A stretch of 64,000 nt of DNA, taken from positions 291,812 to 355,811 of the forward strand of contig NZ_JAVRHN010000003.1 of the NCBI RefSeq assembly GCF_031846645.1, given 5' to 3'. How positions within the stretch are numbered: position 1 is the first letter of the stretch; each line of letters starts with the position of its first letter. Below, in pieces: positions 26,443-35,082 of the stretch. The stretch is from Autumnicola psychrophila. GTDB lineage: Bacteria; Bacteroidota; Bacteroidia; Flavobacteriales; Flavobacteriaceae. The notes under the pieces are model-generated. The model saw only the letters and a list, made by a program, of their open reading frames with translations, had not been told where the DNA came from and searched no databases. The position numbers and the translations under genes are program-made.

Positions 26443-27627
26443 ATGAATAATATACTTGTAATAAACACCGGAAGTTCTTCCTTTAAATTTCAATTAATAC
26501 AAATGCCTACAGAAAAAGTTCTGGCTTCAGGACTTGTAGAGCGCATAGGTCAAAAAAAATCAGAAATACATTTTACTTCCGAAAGATATTCAGGAAGTCA
26601 GGAACAAGACGTTCCCAATCATTCGGTAGCATTAAAAGAAGTTACGAACCTTCTTATGGATCCCGAAAAAGGAGTGATTGAGAACTCCTCAGATATTACT
26701 GCTATGGGTCACCGGGTGGTTCACGGCGGAACAGCTTTTTCTGAAACCACAGTTATAAACGACAAAGTAAAACAGGAAATTAAGTCGCTATTTTCTCTGG
26801 CTCCGCTGCATAATCCGCCCAATCTAACGGGGATAGAAGTAGCAGAAGATGTTTTTCCAGATGCGAAGCAGGTAGCAGTTTTCGATACAACTTTTCATAG
26901 CAGTATTCCTGCGAAAGCCTATAAGTATGCGATTCCGAATAAACTCACAGAAGAAAATGATATTCGTCTTTATGGATTTCATGGTACGAGCCACAAATAT
27001 GTTTCAGAAAAGGCAATCGAAAAGCTGGGAAGATCCGGTTCTAAAATAATCAGTGTCCATCTTGGTAATGGCTGTAGCATTACGGCAGTAGAAAACGGAA
27101 AAAGTGTAGATCATTCCATGGGTTTCACTCCGCGTTCAGGTTTAATTATGGGTACCCGGAGTGGAGATATAGATCCTTCAGTTATATTTCATTTGGTGGA
27201 TGAATTAGGCTATAGTCTGAATGAAGTTAATGAACTGCTTACCAAAAAAAGCGGAATGCTGGGTTTAACCGGTTTTAGCGATTTACGCGATATTGAGATA
27301 GAAGCACAAAAAGGAAACCGCGAATGTAAGCTGGCTTTAGAAATGAACGCCTACAGGATCAAAAAGTATATCGGCTCCTATGTAGCCGTAATGAATGGCC
27401 TGGACCTCCTTGTTTTTACCGCCGGAATTGGAGAAAACAGCAGCACCATGAGAAATCTGATTTGTGAGAATATGGATTTTCTTGGTATTGAGCTGGATCC
27501 AGGTAAGAACGATATTCGTTCTAAAGAGAACAGGACAATCAGCAGCGAATTTTCTAAGGTTATGGTTATGGTTATTCCCACTAATGAAGAACTGGAAATC
27601 GCCAGACAGGTAGATAAACTGGTTTAA
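26443..27627 (+). CDS. ackA: Acetate kinase
   Basis: A 394-residue acetate kinase, acetyl phosphate + ADP to acetate + ATP. Motifs: ILVINTGSSSFKFQLI at the N terminus, MGHRVVHGG, FDTTFHSSIP, YGFHGTSHKYVSEKA, the catalytic-site HLGNGCSITAVENGKS and MGFTPRSGLIMGTRSGDIDP, and FTAGIGENSS. It is downstream of pta and ends at a terminator. Confidence 0.96.
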   Translation: MNNILVINTGSSSFKFQLIQMPTEKVLASGLVERIGQKKSEIHFTSERYSGSQEQDVPNHSVALKEVTNLLMDPEKGVIENSSDITAMGHRVVHGGTAFSETTVINDKVKQEIKSLFSLAPLHNPPNLTGIEVAEDVFPDAKQVAVFDTTFHSSIPAKAYKYAIPNKLTEENDIRLYGFHGTSHKYVSEKAIEKLGRSGSKIISVHLGNGCSITAVENGKSVDHSMGFTPRSGLIMGTRSGDIDPSVIFHLVDELGYSLNEVNELLTKKSGMLGLTGFSDLRDIEIEAQKGNRECKLALEMNAYRIKKYIGSYVAVMNGLDLLVFTAGIGENSSTMRNLICENMDFLGIELDPGKNDIRSKENRTISSEFSKVMVMVIPTNEELEIARQVDKLV

Positions 27628-27645
27628 TAGTTTTTTATATTAAAT

Positions 27646-27688
27646 AAAAGAGGTTGTTGTAATCAAATTCAGCAACCTCTTTTTTTTG
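27646..27688. terminator. Terminator after ackA
   Basis: Stem AAAAGAGGTTG (27646-27656) / CAACCTCTTTT (27673-27683) followed by a long T-run, between convergent genes. Confidence 0.88.
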
Positions 27689-27791
27689 TTTATTGTTAAT
27701 AGTTCGTATTCTGTCGCTTTTAAAAGCAGGTCCGGGCTTTCTACTTTCCAATTTTTTTTCCTTTAAAACTTTAAACTTTTAACCTTAAACT

Positions 27792-28979
27792 TTACTCAAC
27801 AACATACATCTCATTAGAAGCTTTGATGTATTCCTGCGGATTAAAAGTGGATTCAAAACTGTTTCTTACCAGGTTCAGCTTTAGTTTTAACTGCGCCATT
27901 TCCTCTTTCAGATATTTATCATTCTGATATTTTTGGATCAGTCCTTCATATTTATTTAGATTTTCAAGAATCCTGAACGTAATTGTTCCGAAACGGATTT
28001 TCAGATTTTGAACCGTCATCATCTGGTCATAATAATCCTGTTTCCAGTTCTCCGGATTTTTAGTTTTCTCTTCAGCGATTTTATTTTCTGCGACTTTAGA
28101 AATATCGAGAATATACTGAGTTCTTTTTTTAGCATCGGTTTCATTGGTGAATTTTTGCTCAAACTCCTTCAGATCAATCCCCAAAATATTCACAAGATTC
28201 TCCTTCATCGCTTTATTCTGAAGTTCCTTAAGTTCATCCAGGCTTTTATTGATCGCCTCCCATTCCGTTTCAATAAGATCTTTATCGTGCGTAAACTGGG
28301 AAACTGTGGTCGTCAATTTAAGCATTTCAAGACTTTTCTCTTTCATTTCCCGGTCGCGTCGACCCAGAGAATTTACAAACTGACTGATTCCGTCGAAAAG
28401 TGTTCCGGCAAACATTCCTGTAAAAGGCGTTCCCTGGGCAAGATCTCCCGTAACACCAATAATATGGTTTAGCGCTGCTAATTTTGCATCGTCTTCCTGT
28501 TCTTCTTCTATATACTTTTTGAAGTTCCCAAACCACTCTTTATATCCTTCATAATTCATTGGGTTGCTGACCTTATCTAATGTCGAATAAAATTCGCGTG
28601 AAGAATTAAATAAATTGAGCGGCTTTATTTCGCGCTCCATAGAGGCCAGATTCAGGACAGCTGAACTGTAATTATACTTATAAACGCCAACTGTGTTTTT
28701 ATCTATTTCTTCCTGACGCTCCTCCAGGAACTTAACCCGTTCCACAAGCTTTTCCACCTTTTCTGCGGCAGAATTGGTATTCTTAATACTCTCGTCCAGA
28801 TTATTGATCTTGGAATCTATTTCTTTTATCCGGAAGTCGAGGTTCTGACTCAGTAACGTTCTCTCCCTGTTCAATTCCTGGAGAACTTGTTGGGTAACGG
28901 ACTGATCTCCTATCTGAGCTGAAAGAAGCGCAGGGTTCACCGTAAAAATCAGTAGAAGAATTACATATGTTTTTTTCAT
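27792..28979 (-). CDS. Exported coiled-coil protein, unknown function
   Basis: A 395-residue protein with a signal peptide (MKKTYVILLLIFTVNPALLSAQ, cleavable after the Ala-Gln region; no lipobox Cys). The mature part is almost all alpha-helical and charged, with heptad-like stretches at ~35-100 (FRIKEIDSKINNLDESIKN), ~180-260 and ~300-385, and a short glycine-containing part (GVTGDLAQGTPFTGMFAGT) near residues 170-190. I do not recognise a family; a periplasmic scaffold is one possibility. No partner genes are adjacent. Confidence 0.65.
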   Translation of the reverse strand: MKKTYVILLLIFTVNPALLSAQIGDQSVTQQVLQELNRERTLLSQNLDFRIKEIDSKINNLDESIKNTNSAAEKVEKLVERVKFLEERQEEIDKNTVGVYKYNYSSAVLNLASMEREIKPLNLFNSSREFYSTLDKVSNPMNYEGYKEWFGNFKKYIEEEQEDDAKLAALNHIIGVTGDLAQGTPFTGMFAGTLFDGISQFVNSLGRRDREMKEKSLEMLKLTTTVSQFTHDKDLIETEWEAINKSLDELKELQNKAMKENLVNILGIDLKEFEQKFTNETDAKKRTQYILDISKVAENKIAEEKTKNPENWKQDYYDQMMTVQNLKIRFGTITFRILENLNKYEGLIQKYQNDKYLKEEMAQLKLKLNLVRNSFESTFNPQEYIKASNEMYVVE

Positions 28980-29310
28980 AATCGATAACTTAAAATTTTG
29001 AACCGCAACAAAATATAAACTGCGGCTTTTGGAAATTGAGGCTAAAGCATCAAAAATTCCGCCATATTTTTCAGCACTAAATATAGAATTTTTACTTTAA
29101 TTTTGCTCTTCCCCAATATTTTCTGAAGATCTCCCGTACCACCACCCAATCACGAGTAAATCTACAAGAAACCACTCGTCCTTGTCAGTGCTAACTTTCT
29201 GTCCCTCACATACATCATCATCCTTTTCTCTTCACTATTTACTTCCCGACTTTCTAACTATTTAACTCTTTTGCTTCATGAATATCAATCTGATTGAATA
29301 TTTTTACGAG

Positions 29311-29865
29311 ATGAAAAAGCTAATGAGTCTTATAGCAGTTAGTATTTGCCTTGCCTGCGCAGACAATGCAAAAACAACTGAAAGTATCGATACTTCGCAA
29401 GAAACGGTACAGAAAAATTCTTCAGAAAAAGAAGTTGCATCTTCGGCTGTAGTCAGTACTGTCGATTTTGAAGCTTTTTATTCGAAATATCTTCAGCAAA
29501 AAAATGACACTACCTATGTCATTAATTTCTGGGCTACCTGGTGCAAACCTTGTGTAGAAGAATTACCGGCCTTTGAAAAGCTGAATGAACAGCTTGCCAG
29601 TAAGAAGGTAAAAGTGGTTTTGGCCAGCCTCGATTTTCCTGATAAGATAGAACAGCAGGTAATTCCTTTTATAAAAGAAAACAGTTTAAAAAGTGAAGTG
29701 GTACTGCTGGATGATCCTGATGCCAATTCCTGGATACCAAAAGTCTCTGAAGAGTGGAGCGGCGCTATTCCCGCTACTATTATATTAAACCAGCAGGAAC
29801 GGAAATTTTATGAACGTACCTTTACTTACGAAGAATTAAACACTGAACTTCAATCATTTTTATAA
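29311..29865 (+). CDS. TlpA-like thioredoxin-fold protein
   Basis: The start at 29311 (MKKLMSLIAVSICLACADN) gives a signal peptide with Cys residues, probably exported and perhaps a lipoprotein, although the lipobox is atypical; an ATG 11 codons upstream adds no signal-like sequence. After a Ser/Glu-rich linker, the thioredoxin fold has VINFWATWCKPCVEELPAF, the CxxC active site, and a cis-Pro at GAIPATIILN. This is a thiol-disulfide oxidoreductase of the TlpA/ResA group. It ends 2 bp before another thioredoxin-like gene, so the pair is an operon. Confidence 0.85.
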   Translation: MKKLMSLIAVSICLACADNAKTTESIDTSQETVQKNSSEKEVASSAVVSTVDFEAFYSKYLQQKNDTTYVINFWATWCKPCVEELPAFEKLNEQLASKKVKVVLASLDFPDKIEQQVIPFIKENSLKSEVVLLDDPDANSWIPKVSEEWSGAIPATIILNQQERKFYERTFTYEELNTELQSFL

Positions 29866-29867
29866 AT

Positions 29868-30551
29868 ATGAAAATAAAAACATTTTTACCCGTTCTGGCT
29901 CTTATAGCCACATTTTCTTTAGGCAGTTGTAAGGATGCAGCTCAAAAAGACATGCCTGGAAATTCAGAAAAAAAGGAAATGGCCATTCTTTCTGAAGAAG
30001 AAACAACTACAGCTTACGGTTACACAATTGGCGATGAAGCGACCGACTTTAACCTGGAAAATGTTGACGGCTCGATGGTCTCCCTTTCAGATTATCCTGA
30101 TGCCAAAGGTTATATCGTTATTTTTACCTGCAACACCTGTCCTTTTGCCGTGGCCAGCGAAGATCGAATTGTGGCACTTGACCAGGAATTTAAAGAAAAA
30201 GGCTATCCTGTAATTGCTATTAATCCGAATAACCCTGAGGTGCAACCGGACGACACTTTTGAAAAAATGCAGCAAAAAGCCGATGAAGCAGGATTTACTT
30301 TTCCTTACCTGTTTGATGAAAGCCAAACCGTACATGCCAAATATGGTGCTACAAAAACCCCGCATGTTTATTTGCTTCAAAAAGAAGACGGAAAAAATAT
30401 TGTAAAGTATATCGGCGCCATTGACGATAATGTGCGAAATGCTGATGCCGTAAACGAACGTTTTCTGGCTAATGCCGTAAATGAACTTTTAGCGGGAAAA
30501 GAAGTTACTACTAAAGAAACAAAAGCAATTGGCTGCAGCGTAAAACAATAG
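29868..30551 (+). CDS. AhpC/TSA-like redoxin lipoprotein
   Basis: A 227-residue protein with a signal peptide and lipobox LGSC (residues ~17-20). The redoxin fold begins near residue 55 (DEATDFNLENVDGSMVSLSD) and has the motif FTCNTCPFAVASEDR, a CxxC followed by Pro-Phe typical of the CNTCPFA-type thioredoxin family, and a cis-Pro at TKTPHVYLL. Two more Cys occur at the C terminus (IGCSVKQ). It probably acts with the upstream TlpA-like protein in periplasmic thiol chemistry. Confidence 0.85.
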   Translation: MKIKTFLPVLALIATFSLGSCKDAAQKDMPGNSEKKEMAILSEEETTTAYGYTIGDEATDFNLENVDGSMVSLSDYPDAKGYIVIFTCNTCPFAVASEDRIVALDQEFKEKGYPVIAINPNNPEVQPDDTFEKMQQKADEAGFTFPYLFDESQTVHAKYGATKTPHVYLLQKEDGKNIVKYIGAIDDNVRNADAVNERFLANAVNELLAGKEVTTKETKAIGCSVKQ

Positions 30552-30617
30552 TTTTCGTAAAGAAAAGCGGATTGAAATACTGTTGTGGCATTCTGAATTC
30601 TCTCAATAATAAAACAG

Positions 30618-30667
30618 AAAACCGAAATTCTGATTCCTGAAGTTAAGGAGTCTGAATTTTGGTTTTT
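30618..30667. terminator. Terminator after the redoxin gene
   Basis: A long imperfect hairpin (arms 30618-30638 and 30646-30666; AAAACCGAAATTC pairs with GAATTTTGGTTTT) followed by a T-run, between convergent genes. Confidence 0.8.
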
Positions 30668-30719
30668 TTATTTTCAGTTGTAATAAAAAACACTGCTTTT
30701 GAGTAAAATGAGAGACTGA

Positions 30720-31451
30720 CTACTGAAATTTCCCCATCCTAAATAAAATGGGATACGTAATTTCCCCATTTTCGCCAAAAGCTTCTTTCAGGTCTTCTGC
30801 AATAAGATCTACCGGGTTTTTACCGTTGGCTTTTTCATAATGCTTTACGGCGGACCAGGTTTTTAAATAGCCAATTAGCTGATCGTAACTCCAGTGAAGC
30901 TGAAGTGAGATTTCCGGAGTTTCAATTTCTTTAAAAGGAAAGGGAATCGTTTTATATTCCTCATCCAGGTATCTCCTTTCCGGATCCCAGTACTCCCCTA
31001 TTATATTTTGGTAAAAATGATCGATAACTTCATTGGTTTCGGGGTTACTTTTAAAAAGTCCGTAGCCAAAAATGGCAATTATCGCCCCTGGTTTTAGAAC
31101 ACGCTTTACTTCCTTATAGAATTTATTAAATTCGAACCAATGTATCGCCTGCGCCACAGTTACCAGATCAAAATGATCATCGGGAAAATTTGTAGACTCG
31201 GCAGGCTGCCTGGAGTAGTCGATATTTGCCATTTTGGGGGCATGGCCTAACTGCTGCTCACTAATATCTGTAGCACAAACCTTATCAAAGAATTTTGCCA
31301 GTTCTGCGGCTACCTGGCCATTCCCTGTACCACAATCCCATGCTTTTTGCTGCTGTGGAAGCTGTTTTTCGATAAAATCATAAACTTCCTGGGGATAAAC
31401 AGGCCGGAATTTGGCGTAATCCGCCGATTTTGTGGAGAAATTGTCTTTCAT
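30720..31451 (-). CDS. Class I SAM-dependent methyltransferase
   Basis: A 243-residue methyltransferase with motif I AWDCGTGNGQVAAELAKFF, motif II ATDISEQQL, FDLVTVAQAIHWFEFNKFYKE and EVKRVLKPGAIIAIFGYG. The AIHWF segment places it in the group resembling trans-aconitate/Mg-protoporphyrin-type methyltransferases, but the substrate cannot be told. Single gene, with a hairpin on its 5' side at 31568-31598. Confidence 0.85.
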   Translation of the reverse strand: MKDNFSTKSADYAKFRPVYPQEVYDFIEKQLPQQQKAWDCGTGNGQVAAELAKFFDKVCATDISEQQLGHAPKMANIDYSRQPAESTNFPDDHFDLVTVAQAIHWFEFNKFYKEVKRVLKPGAIIAIFGYGLFKSNPETNEVIDHFYQNIIGEYWDPERRYLDEEYKTIPFPFKEIETPEISLQLHWSYDQLIGYLKTWSAVKHYEKANGKNPVDLIAEDLKEAFGENGEITYPILFRMGKFQ

Positions 31452-31567
31452 GGTAAAAAATTAGCTTCAAATATTTCGAATAGGAAGATTTGCTCTTTAA
31501 AAACCGTGGGAGTTCATAGTTTTCTGCTAAAAAAAGCCAAATATCGCTACAAGGAGCTAAGCACTGC

Positions 31568-31598
31568 AAAAGGCCGTCGAAATTCGACAGCCTTTTCT
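31568..31598. terminator. Hairpin terminator between the lipoprotein and methyltransferase genes
   Basis: AAAAGGC...GTCGA / TCGAC...GCCTTTT stem with one mismatch, downstream of the minus-strand lipoprotein at 31770. The T-run is short, so activity is uncertain. Confidence 0.5.
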
Positions 31599-31769
31599 TA
31601 ACAACCTTCACGTGTTACTCCCGTGCTTTGCCATTTCACCCATATTAGGATAAGAAACAGCCGGAAGGAGATCAAGGAATGAAGGTTTCATTTCGAAAAA
31701 CCTTAAAAGGAAATAAAAATTTACCCAATCTCGGCTTTTAATTTTAATTATCAAATGCTGAGTTTACTA

Positions 31770-31937
31770 CTAGTATTCATCCTCAACTTCATCTGCTGCT
31801 TCCTCAATTTCATCTGTTCTTTCCTCAACGGCTTCTGCCGCTTCTTCAGCCCTTTCCTCTTCAGGAGTATCCCTGCAGGAAACAAATGACGTACTTACTG
31901 AAAACACTAATGCAAATAATAAAAATAACTTCTTCAT
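31770..31937 (-). CDS. Small acidic lipoprotein (55 aa)
   Basis: A 55-residue minus-strand reading frame: MKKLFLLFALVFSVSTSFVS followed by Cys (lipobox SFVSC), then a tail composed nearly only of Glu, Ala, Asp and Arg (DTPEEERAEEAAEAVEER...). The length, signal and lipobox make it a real gene despite its size; similar short Glu/Ala-rich lipoproteins occur in flavobacteria. The role is unknown, perhaps an envelope spacer. The 31452-31769 gap contains only the hairpin above. Confidence 0.7.
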   Translation of the reverse strand: MKKLFLLFALVFSVSTSFVSCRDTPEEERAEEAAEAVEERTDEIEEAADEVEDEY

Positions 31938-32251
31938 AATTTTTAATTTTGTTGATTAGGTAAATCAAATTAGAAAAAAAGAACACGAACGCCTTATTTC
32001 CGGTGTTAAAATAAAGCAAAAACCCCTGCTGAGGCCATCTCCCGCTTTAGACATTATCTCCTATTTCCTTTTTTCATACCTATGTATTTTCTGTTGTCTG
32101 ACCATTTTATAAAACTCCTGAAGACCGGACTAAAATAAAAACAGGTAAAAAATTGAAAGAAACATCTTTCGTTTTTAAGATTTTATTTAGATTTATATCC
32201 TCTCACCGGAATCCCTACCCTCTGGTAATTTATCTAGAATAACCCGTAAAT

Positions 32252-32269
32252 AAATGTAATGGTACATTT
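32252..32269. promoter_or_regulatory. Inverted repeat just before the AIPR start codon
   Basis: AAATGTA (32252-32258) and TACATTT (32263-32269) are a perfect 7-bp inverted repeat with a 4-bp spacer ending at the AIPR ATG. It could be an operator or could influence translation. The 31938-32251 gap is A/T rich and shows nothing else. Confidence 0.4.
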
Positions 32270-33958
32270 ATGAGGACGTTGGCATCAATAAATACAATTA
32301 TGTTACAAATTAGGCAAATAAAAAAATATCTTGAGGAAAAATACTTTGATCACGTTTTTCTCAATGAGGACGAATCGAGTAAATCTACAGAGCAGGTGGA
32401 AAACATGAAATTGACTCGTTCTTTATGCGCATTAGCTATGTGTATGCAAGGAAATGTAGAACCTGATGAAGCCTGTTTATATGTTACCGATGGTTATGAT
32501 GATAATGGGTTAGATGGAATATATTTCGATTCCACTGACAAAACTCTCTATTTGATTCAGTCTAAATTTCACAAGGACGGAACTGGTTCAATAGATGTTG
32601 GTGAAATCGGGAAATTTTTAAAGGGTGTGAAGGAGCTTTTAATACCTAAATATGAAAACTTTAATAAATCAATAAAAGAAAGAATACCTGAAATAGAGAA
32701 TTATTTACTCGATATTCAAACAAGATTTGTGTTGGTAACCATACATTCAGGAACAGGCAATATCTCTGACCATGTTCAAGGATCAATCAATGATTTTCTT
32801 GAAGATAATAACTCAATAAACTCTACAGATATTTTCAGTTTCAAGCCAATTAAAATAAATGATATTTATTCTTTTATTTCCAGAGGATCTTTAGGAACCC
32901 CCATTGATTCAGATTTAATTCTATATAATTGGAGTAAAATAGACTTTCCAATAAAATCTTATTTTGGTCTTGTAGCAGGAAGTGACTTAGCGAATTTATA
33001 CAAAGCAAATGGCCGCCAACTATTCTCCCCGAATATTAGGCTGCATTTAGGCGATACAGAAGTAAACGAAGGTATTTCTCAAACCATAAGCGAAGCTCCA
33101 GAAAAATTTTGGTATTACAACAATGGAATCACTGCCTTGGCAAATGATATAAACAAAAAAGCTATTGGCGGTGCTGGTTCAGAATCTGGGATCTTTGTAT
33201 GTAAGAATCTCAGAGTTGTCAATGGTGCGCAAACCGTTGGAACTATCACTGAAAGTTCAAAATCAGAACCTAACAATGTAGAACAGATACGAATATGGAT
33301 TCGGATTTTTGAAGTATCAGAGGAAAATGAACAAGAATCTAAGAGAATTACAAGAACAAACAATACTCAGAACCGAATTGATAGTAGAGATTTTGTATCA
33401 CTAGACCCTCAACAGGCAAGATTAAAGAGCGAATTAGCAATTGAAAACATCAATTATGTCTTTAGATCGGGAGAATTTCCAGAAAAAGACGATCTAGGTT
33501 TTGATCTCAATGAGGCTGTCGTTGCTAAAGCCTGTTTACATGAGGATGTATCTTATTCAGTACAGGCTAAGCGTGAGATTAGCAAACTCTGGAATGATAT
33601 AGAAAAAACACCTTACAAGCTCTTTTTCAATGGATCAACAGATGCAATTGAATTGAGTAAGGAAGTTTTTATACTTCAACGAATAGAAAAACTAATATCT
33701 CAAAAAAAGAATTCTAATCATGGGCGCGATAAACTATTTGTAACCCATGGCAATAGATTCATCCTTCACAGAGTGTATAAGAAACTTAAAGAAGAGGAGA
33801 TTGTGCATTCGGATATTTCAAATGAAAAACTAACAAGGATATTTAACCATGTACATGATGAATTATATGATAAGGTCGAGGAACTCTATTCTGAATCAAA
33901 TTTGGGGTCCCTATTCAAAAACACCTCTAAGTGTAAATTTGTAGCCAATCAACTTTAA
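32270..33958 (+). CDS. AIPR family protein (abortive infection / phage resistance)
   Basis: A 562-residue protein with the AIPR signature in its centre: FWYYNNGITALANDI near residue 280, NLRVVNGAQTVGTI near 320 and NNTQNRIDSRDFVSLDPQQ near 365. The N-terminal part carries GLDGIYFDSTDKTLYLIQSKF, which fits a PD-(D/E)xK nuclease-like core (D...QxK). AIPR proteins are linked to phage abortive infection and often sit in defence islands. The start is either 32270 or 32300. It is followed by an attC-like site, and the base composition differs from the flanking housekeeping genes. Confidence 0.82.
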   Translation: MRTLASINTIMLQIRQIKKYLEEKYFDHVFLNEDESSKSTEQVENMKLTRSLCALAMCMQGNVEPDEACLYVTDGYDDNGLDGIYFDSTDKTLYLIQSKFHKDGTGSIDVGEIGKFLKGVKELLIPKYENFNKSIKERIPEIENYLLDIQTRFVLVTIHSGTGNISDHVQGSINDFLEDNNSINSTDIFSFKPIKINDIYSFISRGSLGTPIDSDLILYNWSKIDFPIKSYFGLVAGSDLANLYKANGRQLFSPNIRLHLGDTEVNEGISQTISEAPEKFWYYNNGITALANDINKKAIGGAGSESGIFVCKNLRVVNGAQTVGTITESSKSEPNNVEQIRIWIRIFEVSEENEQESKRITRTNNTQNRIDSRDFVSLDPQQARLKSELAIENINYVFRSGEFPEKDDLGFDLNEAVVAKACLHEDVSYSVQAKREISKLWNDIEKTPYKLFFNGSTDAIELSKEVFILQRIEKLISQKKNSNHGRDKLFVTHGNRFILHRVYKKLKEEEIVHSDISNEKLTRIFNHVHDELYDKVEELYSESNLGSLFKNTSKCKFVANQL

Positions 33959-33961
33959 AAC

Positions 33962-34039
33962 GATGCTAACAAGGTGTATAATGCATAGCTATCCTACGTG
34001 ATAGCTGCGGCACCATACGCAGACCGTTAGGCATAATTA
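33962..34039 (+). repeat. attC-like site A
   Basis: Begins TGCTAAC, with a near-perfect inner hairpin (AGCTATC 33987-33993 / GATAGCT 34000-34006) and an outer imperfect stem (GGTGTATAATGC / GCAGACC side), and ends CGTTAGGCATAATT (34025-34038). GTTAGGC matches the R' core GTTRRRY of integron cassette recombination sites; the R'' side is imperfect. It separates the AIPR and Abi-alpha genes. Confidence 0.6.
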
Positions 34040-34057
34040 GCCATAAAATTCAAGATA

Positions 34058-34873
34058 ATGAGTGATGAAGAATCAAACGTTAATGCTTTAATTCATTTAG
34101 GTCAAGGAAAGTTGGTATCAAAACTTTATCAAGATCTTTTAAGTAAACCAAGTAAGAAAGCTGGACAAGCTTTAGGCACTATTGTGAATGTTAGTAATAC
34201 CGTTTTATGGCCTATAAAATGGTTCAATGAGAGAACAAGATTATATTTTGAGAGCAATCTGAAAAAATACGAGGAAAAACTGGAAAATTTACCTGAAGAA
34301 GAAATTACTCCAGTTCCTACAGAGATATCAAATCCGATTCTAGACAGATTCTCATATGTTTCAAATAAAGAACTAAGTGATGCCTTTGTAAAATTATTAG
34401 CCAGTGCTTCATCTTCCAAAAAAGCAAAAGATGCTCACCCAGGTTTTATACAAATAATTGATAGAATTTCACCAGACGAAGCTCGTATTTTAAAATATTT
34501 AGCAACCGCAATTGCAATTCCTGTAATAGACATTAAACATATTAACAATCCTGACAATTCTGCACAATATCGACTTGTAATTAAAGGGGAAACTGGCTTA
34601 AAACAAAAATTGATATTAAACTGGCCGGACAATTTACCAATCTACTTAGACAATTTAGAGTCATTAGGTCTGATTAGTAGAAAACCATATTATCTTACTG
34701 TACTTGAAACAAAATTTGAAAAAATTCTAGAAGATCTAGATCCTGAGATCAAAAAAATTTTTGAAAAATATAATGAGGAAGAACTTAGAAAAGTAAGAAT
34801 AGAAGATAAAGGAATGTATGAAAAAACCAATTTTGGCAATATGTTTATAAGAGCATGTATTAGGGGTCATTAA
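34058..34873 (+). CDS. Abi-alpha (DUF4393) family protein
   Basis: A 271-residue protein matching the DUF4393/Abi-alpha group: GQALGTIVNVSNTVLWPIKW near residue 35, NPILDRFSYVSNKELSDAFVKLLASA near 90-120, HPGFIQIIDRISPDEARILKYL near 125-150. The C-terminal half is likely a regulatory or effector region. The family name comes from abortive-infection proteins; the mechanism is not known to me. It is the second gene of the cassette-like stretch, 20 bp after site A. Confidence 0.75.
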   Translation: MSDEESNVNALIHLGQGKLVSKLYQDLLSKPSKKAGQALGTIVNVSNTVLWPIKWFNERTRLYFESNLKKYEEKLENLPEEEITPVPTEISNPILDRFSYVSNKELSDAFVKLLASASSSKKAKDAHPGFIQIIDRISPDEARILKYLATAIAIPVIDIKHINNPDNSAQYRLVIKGETGLKQKLILNWPDNLPIYLDNLESLGLISRKPYYLTVLETKFEKILEDLDPEIKKIFEKYNEEELRKVRIEDKGMYEKTNFGNMFIRACIRGH

Positions 34874-34875
34874 TT

Positions 34876-34958
34876 GTGTCTAACATCGGCTAATCGCCAA
34901 TATCCCCACGTCCCCTACTCCCGGAACTTGCGATAAACGAGACCTTTAGCAGTAATTA
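34876..34958 (+). repeat. attC-like site B
   Basis: Begins GTCTAAC (34878-34884), and ends GACCTTTAGCAGTAATTA (34941-34958), which aligns with the end of site A (GACCGTTAGGCATAATTA) with a few differences. Inner stems are weak. It follows the Abi-alpha gene. Confidence 0.45.
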
Positions 34959-35082
34959 CAGCTCATCAGTATATTACCACAATTCAGAATTTTATAATTT
35001 CTAAAATAGATTTGTTATCTAAAATTTGAATCGATAATACCAGAAAATGCTAATATTCTCTTAATTTTTTATCGTAAAATAA

